Shown here: piece after piece, positions 13,201 to 21,644 of the stretch
Position numbering within the stretch: position 1 is the stretch's first letter
Layout: each line of letters opens with the position of its first letter
Assembly (NCBI GenBank): GCA_963669155.1
Contig: OZ022591.1
Span: 12,763,207-12,827,206 of the forward strand
Source of the DNA: Arbacia lixula
Taxonomy: Eukaryota; Echinodermata; Echinoidea; Arbacioida; Arbaciidae
DNA: 64,000 bases
Direction: 5' to 3'
Program-made: the position numbers and the translations under genes
Notes under the pieces: model-generated
Databases searched by the model: none
What the model was told of the DNA's origin: nothing
Seen by the model: only the letters and a program-made list of their open reading frames with translations

Positions 13201-15394
13201 TAAAACTTAGTTACAACTTGAATGAAGCTGAAATTTACATATCATAATGTCAAATTTTTAGAAGCAGGGCTCGTGGCATTTCATTGATTATTATTCTTGT
13301 AATAATCCTATGAATATTTCATTAAATTTTCACTTTTGGACAAAGTTGGACCAACGAAACGTGTGTATCAGATCAGTCATTCAGAACACATCAACAGCCG
13401 TTGTGTATCACACCCGTCAATCCACTAGCAACTGCCTTCACAGTGTCATTACTAAGTCATGATGCTTCTGGCAGAAAAGACTTTGTGGGTTGTCAGGTGT
13501 GATGCCCTTTTTAAAGTTTTGACAAAAATGTCTCCTTGTCCAACACAGGACAAATGGGAGATAACCACTGTCCAGAAGTACCACATCGCTCGTGACGTTC
13601 TCTCAGCTCTGACGTATATGCACGCTAGCGGGCTGCTTCACCTTGACATCAAACCCAGCAACATTCTGGTACGAAATGGTGGCCCTCCTTTGAAATGAAA
13701 TGTACCCTAGGTTTTATTAGATTTTAAAAAAAGGGGATTAAATTTATCCTAGGTTAAAATCCCTAAAAGGGGGATTACATTTACCAGGACACTTAAATTT
13801 ATGAAAGTGGTAGAAAATGTTTTCCTACATCAAGAAAAGCCAATGAGGGATTAAATTTATATTAGGTTTAAATTCAGAAAAGAGGGATTTAATTTATCCT
13901 AGGTTAAAATTCTTAACAATGGAATTATGTTTACTCGGTTGAAAATCCCTAAAAGTGTATTAAATATACCTGAGGTTTGAATTCAGGAAGGGGGTATTAA
14001 ATTTATCCTCCAAACCAGGACTGAATTTACCCTAGGTCCAAGACCTCAAGTGAAGGGCACTCAATTCAACTCATCCACTCCTTGTGAATTGTTTTGATTC
14101 TGAGATGAAATTAATAAACAAAATAAATCTTAATCGATAAAGAATTATTTAATGCCACTTTACATGAAGTTGCAAAATGAATCAATAGCACTTCTTGCAT
14201 TGATATTTGAAAAGAGGGTTTTAATGCAGAAATCATTAGTCCCTTAACTTAATAGCTTTTTCTTCCATTTCAGAAAAGCATCATTCAGGTTTGGTGTTTC
14301 GAGAACAGGTGCTAGATAATGAATTGTTGGCCAAGTGTAAATGCGCATTTCATGTTATAGTACAGCTATCACTGCAAGCTAGCTCCCTATAGGAGCTGTG
14401 CATCTCTTACCAGTATATGTTGTTTTGTGAATTTTCTGATTTGTGATGTATCAATTAGTATGCCTGTGTTTTTGGCCTGGGTTTGCTCACAAAACTAAAT
14501 GCTTGTGAAATGGTCAGGGTTGTCTGTAACTATTAACTCTATAACTCTTGGGCTGATACATGATGGATTTTTCTCATACACTTTGTTCTCACATCATGCA
14601 GATAATGCTAGATAAGGAATCCTTAGACGTTTTGTTTTTGGTTGACTCTCCTTCAGTAACGAGTAACTGATACCTTGGGTTCATACGTGATAAATTTTCT
14701 CATTTAAATTGTTCTCCCAACATGCAGATAGTGAAAGATAATGAATCGTTTTACTGTTTGGGGGGTCGATTCTCCTTCAGTAATAGTAACTGAAACATTG
14801 AGCTCATATGTGATAGATTTCCCCATCCAATTTGTCCTCTTATCATGCAGCAAGTGCTAGATAATTAATAGTTTTCTTTTTTTTGTTGGTCGACTCTCCC
14901 TGAGTAGAAAGGTAACTGTAAAACCTTGGGCTGATATCTCTCCATTTCCCCATCACCTTTGTTCTCCCGTCCTGCAGCTTGAGAAGGTCACCTTCAAGCC
15001 ATACCTATGTGACATGGGCCTGTCCCACGTGAAGCGGCGGGCCAGCATGCTGCTGTCCAGCCGCATCGCCCACGCCCGTGGCACGCCCATGTACATGCCC
15101 CCGGAGATGCACAAAAGCAGCAGCAGCATCAGCATCACAGGCGCCCAGGACATCTGGTCCACCGCCTGCACCTTCATCGAGCTATTCGGCGAGATACCGG
15201 TGCACTCTCCAACCATGACGATGTGGGGACTGGTGAAGAGGTTCACACGCGGGCAACTGAAGCCGGAGTCTTTGAACAAACTCGATCCCCAGTTACAGAC
15301 CATTTTAGAGCCATGTTTTCAGGAAGACCCGAAAGGGAGACCGAGCGCGAACGAGCTGTTGGATAGGTTTGAGGAATTGTGCGAGGCTTCGTGA
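1149..15394 (+). CDS. Mind bomb-like ankyrin repeat protein with C-terminal kinase domain (5'-partial, 11 exons visible)
   Basis: Eleven exons (1149-1297, 1734-1890, 2517-2671, 3705-3831, 6075-6284, 7029-7213, 7992-8176, 9636-9813, 11767-11884, 13549-13668, 14978-15394) have GT/AG borders and join in phase to 2001 nt, 666 codons plus TGA. Visible residues 1-327 are ankyrin repeats resembling the Mind bomb array, with family-like strings such as TPLQVAAHQGH, DGDTAFLYAAYGN and LVDTRKDNGQTPLHIAA. Residues 328-390 are a Gln/His-rich linker. Residues about 400-660 are a kinase domain: GRGSYGQV loop, VAIK Lys429, HLDIKPSN with Asp521 and Asn526, DMG Asp540, PPE at 569-571. Mind bomb is an E3 ligase that drives Notch ligand endocytosis; its RING fingers normally follow the ankyrins, and none are seen here. 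The N-terminal MIB/HERC2 and ZZ domains, if present, lie upstream of the window. The kinase looks catalytically competent; its substrate is unknown. Exon structure is firm and the Mind bomb relation is likely, by inspection only. Confidence 0.88.
1507..1667. mobile_element. Small palindromic element in intron 1
   Basis: About 160 bp with inverted ends (GGGGCCTGTTGCATAAAA and TTTTATGCAACAGGGCCC) and an interior of repeated TTACCAT/ATGGTAA words. A diverged relative is at 21645-21790. It is a MITE-like sequence inside the intron of the ankyrin-kinase gene. Confidence 0.6.
1734..1890 (+). CDS. Ankyrin-kinase gene, exon 2 of window
   Basis: The acceptor is ...CTGATAG and the donor is GTAAGG. The exon encodes NKPDIIEYLISCRC then a full repeat core SGLHIAARRGHVECVRILLEKG, so it completes one ankyrin repeat and adds another. 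It ends in phase 0 at CAG. Confidence 0.88.
2025..2262. repeat. 79-bp tandem repeat, three copies, in intron 2
   Basis: Three near-identical units (AAATCGCACTGAAGT... ...CCATTTCCGCATTCAATTA) start near 2031, 2110 and 2189, exactly 79 bp apart. The third is the most diverged. Confidence 0.85.
2517..2671 (+). CDS. Ankyrin-kinase gene, exon 3 of window
   Basis: The acceptor is ACTCCTCAG and the donor is GTAAGT. The exon encodes DKAGDLALHDAIQKDMREVI followed by a second repeat beginning NNKGLSVLHYAALRGN. The Mind bomb family has the comparable motifs GDTPLHDAI and LLHHAALKGN at this place in its array. It ends in phase 2; the split codon with exon 4 gives His. Confidence 0.88.
2830..2852. repeat. 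(TA)n microsatellite
   Basis: About 11 TA dinucleotides in intron 3, with nothing coding around them. Confidence 0.9.
3110..3449. mobile_element. TTAA-bounded element, family C, 340-bp copy
   Basis: TTAA ends with AAGATAATCCGTCCCTTT at the left and AAAGGAATGGGCTACCTT at the right. Shared internal words with 739-911 (AACTTCATGAAAGTTTG and TTGTCAATTCCAGGGAA) show common descent. It lies in intron 3. Confidence 0.65.
3705..3831 (+). CDS. Ankyrin-kinase gene, exon 4 of window
   Basis: The acceptor is TTTTCTGCAG and the donor is GTGAGA. The exon encodes ATECLVTQARHLVDTRKDNG and the repeat core QTPLHIAASNNFKEVARLLV. The ARxLVDxxKxDG segment is one of the clearest resemblances to Mind bomb ankyrins. 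It ends in phase 0. Confidence 0.88.
3832..6074 (+). other. Intron 4 of the ankyrin-kinase gene
   Basis: A 2.2-kb intron. Short open frames on both strands show no recognisable similarity. No repeats stand out and no regulatory element is claimed. Confidence 0.7.
6075..6284 (+). CDS. Ankyrin-kinase gene, exon 5 of window
   Basis: The acceptor is TTTCCACAG and the donor is GTGAGG; the exon is 70 codons, phase 0 on both sides. It encodes GKCAVNVFDNQKHTPLLIAV, then AGGHVEIMELLIEAGADVNA and DVDGDTCLHMAV, two successive ankyrin repeats, and ends in a more polar stretch rich in Glu. Confidence 0.9.
6285..7028 (+). other. Intron 5 of the ankyrin-kinase gene
   Basis: AT-rich intron with no recognisable feature beyond A-rich stretches near 6600-6730. 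Confidence 0.7.
7029..7213 (+). CDS. Ankyrin-kinase gene, exon 6 of window (last ankyrin repeat)
   Basis: The acceptor is GTTACCCAG and the donor is GTAAGG. The exon encodes LSLLVYLIKNGARIDLPNHS and GCTPLQLIQTKSLVKQLSKL, the closing repeat of the array. Mind bomb has an analogous IACYLAQEGADINYANHKGK segment just before its RING fingers. Here a basic tail (AAKRQKR) leads instead to a linker exon. Phase 2 out. Confidence 0.87.
7219..7888. repeat. GGT/GAT minisatellite filling intron 6
   Basis: Nearly pure G/T/A sequence of GGT, GAT, AGT and GTT triplets starting five bases after the exon 6 donor. A higher-order unit is visible: GATTGCGGTGGTAGTGCTG begins near 7465, 7567 and 7669, a 102-bp period, with a diverged fourth near 7792. 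Both strands lack stops over long stretches, which creates false Val/Met-rich and His-rich reading frames. Confidence 0.92.
7992..8176 (+). CDS. Ankyrin-kinase gene, exon 7 of window (Gln/His-rich linker)
   Basis: The acceptor is CCTCCTCTAG and the donor is GTAAGT. The exon restores the frame with a Ser split codon and encodes about 61 residues of low complexity, Ser/Pro first and then dense in Gln and His (many CAA, CAG and CAT codons). No fold is recognised. It reads as a flexible tether between the ankyrin array and the kinase. Confidence rests mainly on the phase match on both sides. Confidence 0.78.
8177..9635 (+). other. Intron 7 of the ankyrin-kinase gene
   Basis: Contains a short duplicated phrase (CCCTCGCTTGGTCCGTC near 8230 and 8372, about 142 bp apart) and a G homopolymer at 8818-8838. 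No exon is recognised. Confidence 0.65.
8818..8838. repeat. Poly-G run
   Basis: About 21 consecutive G residues in intron 7. Confidence 0.9.
9636..9813 (+). CDS. Ankyrin-kinase gene, exon 8 of window (kinase N-lobe)
   Basis: The acceptor is TTTTTGATGCAG and the donor is GTGAGT. The exon encodes the start of the kinase N-lobe: ELKITEKIGRGSYGQV glycine loop, WRGTTVAIK with the catalytic Lys (visible residue 429), and the alpha-C region DIEKEVDIH containing a candidate salt-bridge Glu (442 or 444). Phase 2 out. Confidence 0.92.
9814..11766 (+). other. Intron 8 of the ankyrin-kinase gene
   Basis: A 1.95-kb AT-rich intron between two kinase exons that join in phase. No feature recognised. Confidence 0.7.
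11767..11884 (+). CDS. Ankyrin-kinase gene, exon 9 of window (kinase hinge region)
   Basis: The acceptor is CTGCTCGACAG and the donor is GTAAGG. The exon encodes QAMHPNIVQLMALGYS followed by AYLVMTYVNGTDMQTAILSE, matching kinase strand beta-4, beta-5, hinge and alpha-D. The HPNIVQL motif is typical of the family. Phase 0 out. Confidence 0.92.
11905..12460. repeat. G/T-rich minisatellite in intron 9
   Basis: Irregular repeats of a 45-60 bp phrase built from GGTGTTGGTGTAAAGGTGG and TGCTTATAGTTGTGGTGG. It begins about 20 bases after the exon 9 donor, much like the intron 6 array. Confidence 0.88.
13240..13440. repeat. Dispersed repeat fragment in intron 9
   Basis: Resembles 21885-22100: both contain TTTTTAGAAGC, CATTTCAT, TTGTAATAATC and then GGACAAA with similar spacing. 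Unclassified repeat. Confidence 0.5.
13549..13668 (+). CDS. Ankyrin-kinase gene, exon 10 of window (catalytic loop)
   Basis: The acceptor is TCCAACACAG and the donor is GTACGA; the exon is exactly 40 codons. It encodes alpha-E (YHIARDVLSALTYMHASGLL) and the catalytic loop HLDIKPSNIL. The loop has Leu where most kinases have Arg (HRD), a variant found in some active kinases such as Mos. Catalytic Asp521 and Asn526 are present. Confidence 0.92.
13706..14040. repeat. Degenerate minisatellite in intron 10
   Basis: Repeated variants of GGGATTAAATTTATCCTAGG followed by TTAAAATCCCTAAAA, roughly 35-60 bp apart, six or more copies with decay. Confidence 0.75.
14500..14977 (+). repeat. Tandem repeat containing copies of the 3' splice site of the last exon
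   Basis: Units of about 125 bp each end in a pyrimidine tract and ATGCAG or CTGCAG: AG at 14600-14601, 14726-14727, 14849-14850 and 14976-14977. Only the last is followed by kinase coding sequence. The first three are followed by versions of TGCTAGATAA with early stops. Confidence 0.82.
14978..15394 (+). CDS. Ankyrin-kinase gene, terminal exon (kinase C-lobe and stop)
   Basis: The acceptor is CGTCCTGCAG. The exon encodes YLCDMGLS (DMG in place of DFG, metal-binding Asp kept), an activation segment ending GTPMYMPPEM, DIWSTACTFIELFGEIPVHS with the structural Asp-x-Trp, then PCFQEDPKGRPSANELLDRF with the conserved Arg near the end of the C-lobe. TGA occupies 15392-15394, only about 15 codons after the domain, so the kinase is the C-terminus. 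This exon is more GC-rich than its surroundings. Confidence 0.93.
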   Translation, partial: LEKVTFKPYLCDMGLSHVKRRASMLLSSRIAHARGTPMYMPPEMHKSSSSISITGAQDIWSTACTFIELFGEIPVHSPTMTMWGLVKRFTRGQLKPESLNKLDPQLQTILEPCFQEDPKGRPSANELLDRFEELCEAS

Positions 15395-15537
15395 TTATTG
15401 CTTATACTGTTAAAGACAGCTGACAGCTAAATCACAGGACAGAATTGAGAAAAAATCAGCATCTAACATGATTGAACTGCTGGACGCATTTGAAGACTTG
15501 TGCAAGATTCCAGATCCTGGAACCACATTTCTTCATC

Positions 15538-15543
15538 AATAAA
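15538..15543 (+). terminator. Candidate poly(A) signal of the ankyrin-kinase gene
   Basis: AATAAA lies about 144 bases after the stop codon. It is the first perfect hexamer downstream. Longer 3' ends cannot be excluded. Confidence 0.45.
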
Positions 15544-17548
15544 GCCCTCCTAACTACAAGTTCATCGTAGGGCTATCTTGTGGAAAGAACCATCATCGAG
15601 ACTGAGCTTGGGGGAGCCACTCAAATATTTAAAGATTCCATATTCCATTTGCAGGTGCAAAAAGAGTTTTGATAAAAAACACAGAAAAATGGAAGAAGAT
15701 ACTCTATAAGAACTTCCCTCCCAATAACTGAGCTGGAAACTGACTTCAAGTCGAATTATAGTGATTGCTAAATTTTGAGGTTTTGGTCATCCAAACGACA
15801 TCATAGCCCTTTAGCTGGTCGAAAAAAAAAGGATAATACTAGAAGGTTTTTGGCAGGTTGTCTAAAAACTTCTGGTTCTTTGTACTTTTGAGACTGGGGA
15901 CCGCTGTCCCCAATGGTCCGCATCGCAGTGCTTGAGTTCAATATGAGCAATGCTCACTGCCCGAAGCATTGCATGGTGACAGGGGCAGTACGATTATGAA
16001 TGTAGACCATGGTTGCTACCTTTCAAACGTGAACAAGAATCGTTCTTCATGTTTCCTGAAAAAATTTGCAAAGCTTTGACTTTGATGTTTCATGCTGGTT
16101 ATCGATATGGAATGTTGCTGATTCCTGCCAAGTTTCCTGACTTTTACAAATGGGACACCCCGTTTTTAAGAAGATATGCGAGACTGTGTGAAACGTTATG
16201 TCTTGCCATGAACAACTAGTTTTCACAGTAGTTGTTCAGTAATCTATGGGGCTGATGTATGTTTGGGGGGCTGAGCTGTTCTGAGAGCTGCACCTTATAT
16301 ATATGTTTTTGCTGGTTCTCTTCTGGAAAATCTTCACGGCAGCTTTGATACCACCCATTATTGGTACCAAGATGTGAAATGGCATCAGCAAAAAGCCTCC
16401 GTATACACATACTTTCCAAGTCGCATTTCTGTAAAGATAGCCTGTACATGTATATGAGCCATCAGAATCTATAAAATGATTTAGATTTCTATGCCATTAA
16501 TGAAGAAGCTATCTGAAACGATATACCATTGAATAACTGAATGAAACAATAGTACACTAAGTGAAACCAGAATCATGTCATGAGATCCTTTATATGTCTC
16601 AATGATATATAAAAATTACTTCATGCCAGTGTTGGTAATCATTTGAATGGCATCTTTAGCACTCAAGTTGACATTGACTTGATTAGTCAATAACAGACTA
16701 CAGGATCCATTTTTTATGTGCTGTCACTTTCATGCGTCTTCAACTTTTACCAATCTGTTTCATGGATTTTCTCTGTTTTTTAATGCAAATTATTATCAGG
16801 GATACTGTGACATTGCTTTTTTAAAAATGGTGTGAAATTTGCGAAAAGAAAAAGAGTGCAGTAGTGAAATGATGACCGTGGAAAATCCCGTTTATGAATA
16901 CTCTGCTAGGTGACAAAAGGAAGTACATGCAGTACTGAACCTGATATTGACCTTATTTGGAAAGATTATTTTTATTGAGTTTATGACAGTCTGTTTTTAA
17001 AAGTTGTGTATCATCTTCTACAGTTTGTACCAAATACTGTAAAATATTGCATGAACTACAAGACCAACATATATGTCTAGTTTGTGAAATATGAACTGTT
17101 ACATAATGGATAGAGTATAAGAAGCATACCGCTACTTAATAATAGGTACCTTTGGGTCTAATGTATGCTAATGATGATTTGTATTTATATGGAACTGAAT
17201 ATGAAACAGTTTCATCTCTATGTGCTTTACATTTTTTTTTATAAATTCATATAAAGTCCAGAGATCCCCTTTTGTGCAGACAAAAGGAATTTGTCCTGGT
17301 ATTGCGCCTGCTTTAACAATAGATGTCAACCTTAGCTTTCAGTATAATAGTTGTTTTTTTTCTTGAAATTTGTTCATATCTGCATGATAACCCAATGAGC
17401 TGCAGATCGAAAAGCTTCATTATCTAACATGCTACTTTTAAAAGCAATTTGGAATTTTTTTTACTACCCTTGTCATGAGATGCTTGCAAGTCTTTGTGAT
17501 GCCTTTCCAATCCCAAGGGATGATTTTAGCATCATGGCAGCTACTAAA
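15544..17548. other. Downstream of the ankyrin-kinase gene, no feature recognised
   Basis: AT-rich sequence with short open frames lacking any similarity. It may include 3' UTR. Confidence 0.5.
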
Positions 17549-18030
17549 GGTGCATCTTCATTAGCCCGATCAGACAAAATAGCGAGCTGTTTTGCTGATC
17601 TGGGGAACTAGCCTGAAGTTGCAATCGCGTCTTCATTAGCTCGAAACTCGGGATATGTAAGCTCGAGCTCAGGTTGCATAAATTATCCCGAGTTTTGCAC
17701 ATACCAGCAGTGTGTGACGGGAATAGGCCATGGCCGCATGGCTTCGGTTGTGAGCTCGCATTCACGCACGTGTAAAAACCTATTACGTAAACAATGCCTC
17801 GTGGGCACTGATGCATGCCGGAATCGAGAAATTTTCAGGCTAATGAAGACGCTCCGAGCTCGAGCTAGCTCCATCTAGCTCAAGATTTCTTGGGAAATTT
17901 TCTCGACCAAATAGCGAGCTATTTTGCCTGATCTGGCTAATGAAGACGCAAATAGCTAGCTATTTCGTGATCTGGCTAGCTAACCCGATCAGAACAAGCT
18001 TGCTATTTTCGGGCTAATGAAGACGCACCT
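17549..18030. mobile_element. Inverted-repeat element, about 482 bp
   Basis: The left end starts AGGTGCATCTTCATTAGCCC and the right end is CTAATGAAGACGCACCT, its reverse complement with one mismatch. Internal copies of GCTAATGAAGACGC and its complement occur near 17627, 17843 and 17938. Words such as AATAGCGAGCT recur inside. It is a foldback or MITE-like element with no coding capacity. Confidence 0.7.
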
Positions 18031-18337
18031 CAAGGCGCACTCATTCCATTCCTACAAGGTACCCAATTATACACCTGGGTAGAGAGCAGCAATGTGGATG
18101 GAATGTACTTCAACCCAAATCCCTCTTGATTATTAGTCCAGCGTTCGAACTACTTAGACCTCGGTACCTACATTACCTATGGCATCAATATGACTCCATT
18201 TTTTCCCCCCTGTTCTGCCCCATGGGTTGGAGCAAAACTCCACGGCAATCAGTCTACTTTTTTGTCTTGCCTGAACAATGCTCAGTTAAATTCCTAGATA
18301 GTAATTACTTTTCCTGTTAGTCTGTTGGTCTGCTACT

Positions 18338-18735
18338 CTGTTACAAAAATGTGAAAGTTTTGTTTTAAATTGCTCTCATTTCTTTATTTCTGCATCGATT
18401 ATGTTCATATTTGTACAAATGAGCCTTGGGCAGTACCACATGTGTGTTGATGAGGATGATGAGGTCAAAGGACATCTAGGGGTCAAAAGGTCAAATGATG
18501 TTAGTCATTTGGTCTGTTACAAAAATGTGAGATTTTTGTTTTAACTTGCTCTCATTTCTTTGTTTCTGCATCAATTATGTTCATATTGGTACAAATGAGC
18601 CTTGGGTAATTCCACATGTGTGTTAATGTGGATGATGTGGTCAAAGGTCAAGTAGGGGTCAAAATGGTAGATAATATGAGGCAATGTGCATCATTTTTCT
18701 GAAAGTTTTACTTTAACTTGCTCTCTTTTTTTTTT
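18338..18735. repeat. 176-bp direct repeat, two copies and a partial third
   Basis: CTGTTACAAAAATGTGA begins at 18338 and 18514; both continue through TTGCTCTCATTTCTTT/ACTTGCTCTCATTTC, ATGAGCCTTGGG and CCACATGTGTGTT. A third partial copy starts near 18695. Confidence 0.82.
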
Positions 18736-18825
18736 ATTGATCGCAAAATCAGGTGAGACTCTTGGTTCGCTAAACACCTTGTTCAGACATGTCTCTATAA
18801 ATCTGTCCCACATACATGATTGTTG

Positions 18826-18945
18826 GATTAACTCCTTCTCTGCCAGACTCTATACTGCCCTATCGGAACGGTGTGTATTGCCTGTGCAAGAATGCCTCAA
18901 TGATGCATAAAGAGTTAACTCCTTCTCTATCAGTCTCCATACTGC
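18826..18945. repeat. 86-bp direct duplication
   Basis: TTAACTCCTTCTCT followed by AGTCTC/AGACTC and ATACTGCCC occurs near 18828 and 18914, so about 86 bp was duplicated. Confidence 0.6.
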
Positions 18946-18954
18946 CCAATGGGA

Positions 18955-19165
18955 ATACTGTATCCACCATATATTTTGCGGGTTTTTTATTTTCGTGAAT
19001 TTCGCGAGTCAGGTGCTATTCGCGAATTTAACAACACGTGAAAACATGAATACGAAATGCACAAGCACATGTACTAATAGTACTAGAACTCCACGATTAC
19101 GAATTTAACCACTTGCAAAATTGTGGAGAAGTCCTGATTCGCGAAATATATGGCGTATACAGTAG
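18955..19165. mobile_element. TA-flanked inverted-repeat element (about 210 bp)
   Basis: The left end reads ACTGTATCCACCATATATTT and the right end, complemented, reads ACTGTATACGCCATATATTT. Both continue into CGCG-containing sequence. TA at the borders suggests a Tc1/mariner-type non-autonomous element, which is inference. Confidence 0.65.
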
Positions 19166-20240
19166 TGTGTTTTACAAACACTAAAATGCCTCCTTGGGGC
19201 ATAAAGAGTTTCAAAAAAATATGATGCCCAACAACCCATTTTGCAGGAAGACATAGAGCGAGTGCACAATGAAATATCTGAAATTATTTTTGTTATTCCT
19301 TGCTCTATAGAAAGATAAGAGTAGGTGTTCCAGTTTATACAGAAGGGTGCTGAAGTCAGTAATGGGATGAATATGATAGAAATTATGTTTGACCTGATAA
19401 TGCTTTAATTCATGTGAAGAAGGAATTATGACCATTTAACAAGTTTTTTTTTTGTCACTTAGGTAAGCCATAAAGTGTACCAGTATTTTGAAATATATTT
19501 TATCTCACTCAGATAACCCATGTAGATACATGTATAATACTCTGTCATGCAATATCATTATTATATACCAGCGCTGCCATATTAATGGCTTTATATGTTT
19601 GTAGCTTAGTTCAGTTTATCTATGTCCATGGCCAAGAATTTCAACTCTTTATTTAGAAACTTGTATCACATTGTAACTTTGGCAATATTTTGTAAACATT
19701 GTCATCAATGCTATGTACATATCAGTGTATTGTAACGTGATATAGGCTGCAAGCCAGAGATTTCAAAATGAAATCAATATGTTGATATGTGTTATCACAT
19801 AACACACTTTATATTATCAGTACTTTACTGATAAAATCTGACATTTTTATATTTATGTAAATATAGAATTATATTAAATTGTGCCATATTATGGAATGGA
19901 AATGCCATATTGATCTTGTTTTTGTTTTTGTTGCTGTTGAACATTTTAACAGTTATGTTGAACCAGTCATAATGTTTCATGTGGTTTTATTGGGCTTCCC
20001 ATTAAGTTAGTCAAAGTATTGTACACTGGTTGCGTTAAACCTCTGTTCTGAATTCCGACCTCTCTCTCTTCAGCATGCGATTCCTTTCTCTGTGCCTGTG
20101 TTCCACAGAGCCATGCCGTATGCAGTATATACGGCACTTACCGGCGAAGTGCAATAGCGCCATCTACGACGAGAAGTACGCCAACTCGCTAGTCTGAGGT
20201 CTGACCACTGAACTATACCACGACGTAGTAGTATAGTGAA
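19166..20240. other. Intergenic, no feature recognised
   Basis: AT-rich sequence without supported genes. A tRNA A-box-like motif on the minus strand near 20203-20220 is treated as a finding. Confidence 0.5.
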
Positions 20241-21026
20241 CAGTGGGTCTGACCCACTGAACTATCGAAGCGGTATACTGCCCTACTCTGACAAAAGGAA
20301 GCAAGTGACAAATCACTCAAATCTGGGTTATTGGTACTCTTAGATTGTGCCCAGCATTCCCTACATACAGGCAAAATCTGGACAAGAAATATTCATCTTG
20401 CTGCGAGATATTCAATCTAACATGATGTGGTGTTGCACAGTATACAAATATTGACTGCTATGAGGGGCACAGTTAAAATTATAAGCCCAAGATGGTGTCA
20501 AAACCATGACTATGCCCGAAGCGAAGCTGAGGGCATAGTCATGGTTTTGACATCACCGAGGGCCTATGATTTTAACTGTGCCCCGAATATTAAGCAGTCA
20601 ATATTTGTTTTATAAACCGAATGTATAGATTCTTCTCATCGATTGGTTAAAAGATTTCCTGAACTGACAAGGCCTACAAGATAGCATGTAATAGGCATGT
20701 AAATCAACACTCATTGCGCGTACAGGGATTGCGCACACACGAGCGATATCGCGCGGTGTTGAGGTTGTCTTATTATTTTCCGGGCACAGTCGATTGCCAT
20801 GCCCCGGGCACAGTTAATTTTGACGTCATCTTGTTAAAAACGGGGGCACAGCTATTTCGATGACTCTACTTTTAACCAATCAGATGAGAGGAATCTATGT
20901 ATGAGGTATATAAATGCAAATGCAAGTGACAGACAGATTTCGCTGATTTACAAGAAAAAGTCTCTTTTGCTAGTTGCTTCCTTTTGTCACATCAGGGCAG
21001 TATAGTTCAGTGGTCTGACCACTGAT
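20241..21026. mobile_element. Nested inverted-repeat complex
   Basis: Outer arms: GGTCTGACCCACTGAACTAT and ACTGCCCT...TGACAAAAGGAAGCAA at the left reappear complemented at 20975-21026. Middle arms: TAGATTCTTCTCATCGATTG near 20622 pairs with CAATCAGATGAGAGGAATCT near 20878. A third palindrome occupies about 20449-20605. The phrase GGGCACAGTTAA or close variants occurs at least four times. No coding capacity; probably a composite non-autonomous transposon. Confidence 0.65.
20449..20605. repeat. Near-perfect palindrome
   Basis: Arms GGGGCACAGTTAAAAT and AACCATGACTATGCCC are mirrored by GGGCATAGTCATGGTT and TTTTAACTGTGCCCC around a short centre (GAAGCGAAGCTGA). The arms of about 70 bp could form a long hairpin. 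Confidence 0.85.
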
Positions 21027-21644
21027 CTCTCCACTAACTCATGGAGAGATCATAATTTTGACGATTATTGCATCCCAAAATTTCCGGAAGGTAAGAAATT
21101 TATGAATTTGTAAGTAATAACATTTATCTCATTTGTTTCTTTATTCATCATTCCTAAATCTTTAAAAAGAAAGCAGAGTTCAAGTTCTCTAATGACCCCC
21201 TAGTCCTACTCACTACAATTTTGTATCACACTTGACGAAGTGCTGCAGCGGCTAAACGTGACCCCTGATCCCTCGTTGGCCACACATTGCGAGACAAACG
21301 ATTATCACTAGCGATTTATCCGCAATTAGTAATATATTTAGCATTTTCTCTAATGATGTTGCCCATAACTTCCCTGAAAACTGACCAATATGTTGATACG
21401 AAACAAAGCGTCTAGAGACAAAATAGGCAAAATAAGATTATTACACCGTATTTCCTTCCAGGTCGACATCCGCTAAATATCTGCCCTGAGCACGGGATAT
21501 CAAAGCATTGTCATGATGGGGGAATGCTTATGGCATTTGGAAGCACGCTAAGGTATCCATGCAGATGTTTGAATGTCACGTTCGCTTGTCCAGTTCTGGT
21601 AATGGCATCGATACTTTTTTTAGACATGGACTCTTTTTCACCAG

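Noticed and set aside
20140-20222. Complete tRNA gene on the minus strand
   Set aside because: Only an A-box-like segment is present; no B box and no convincing cloverleaf.
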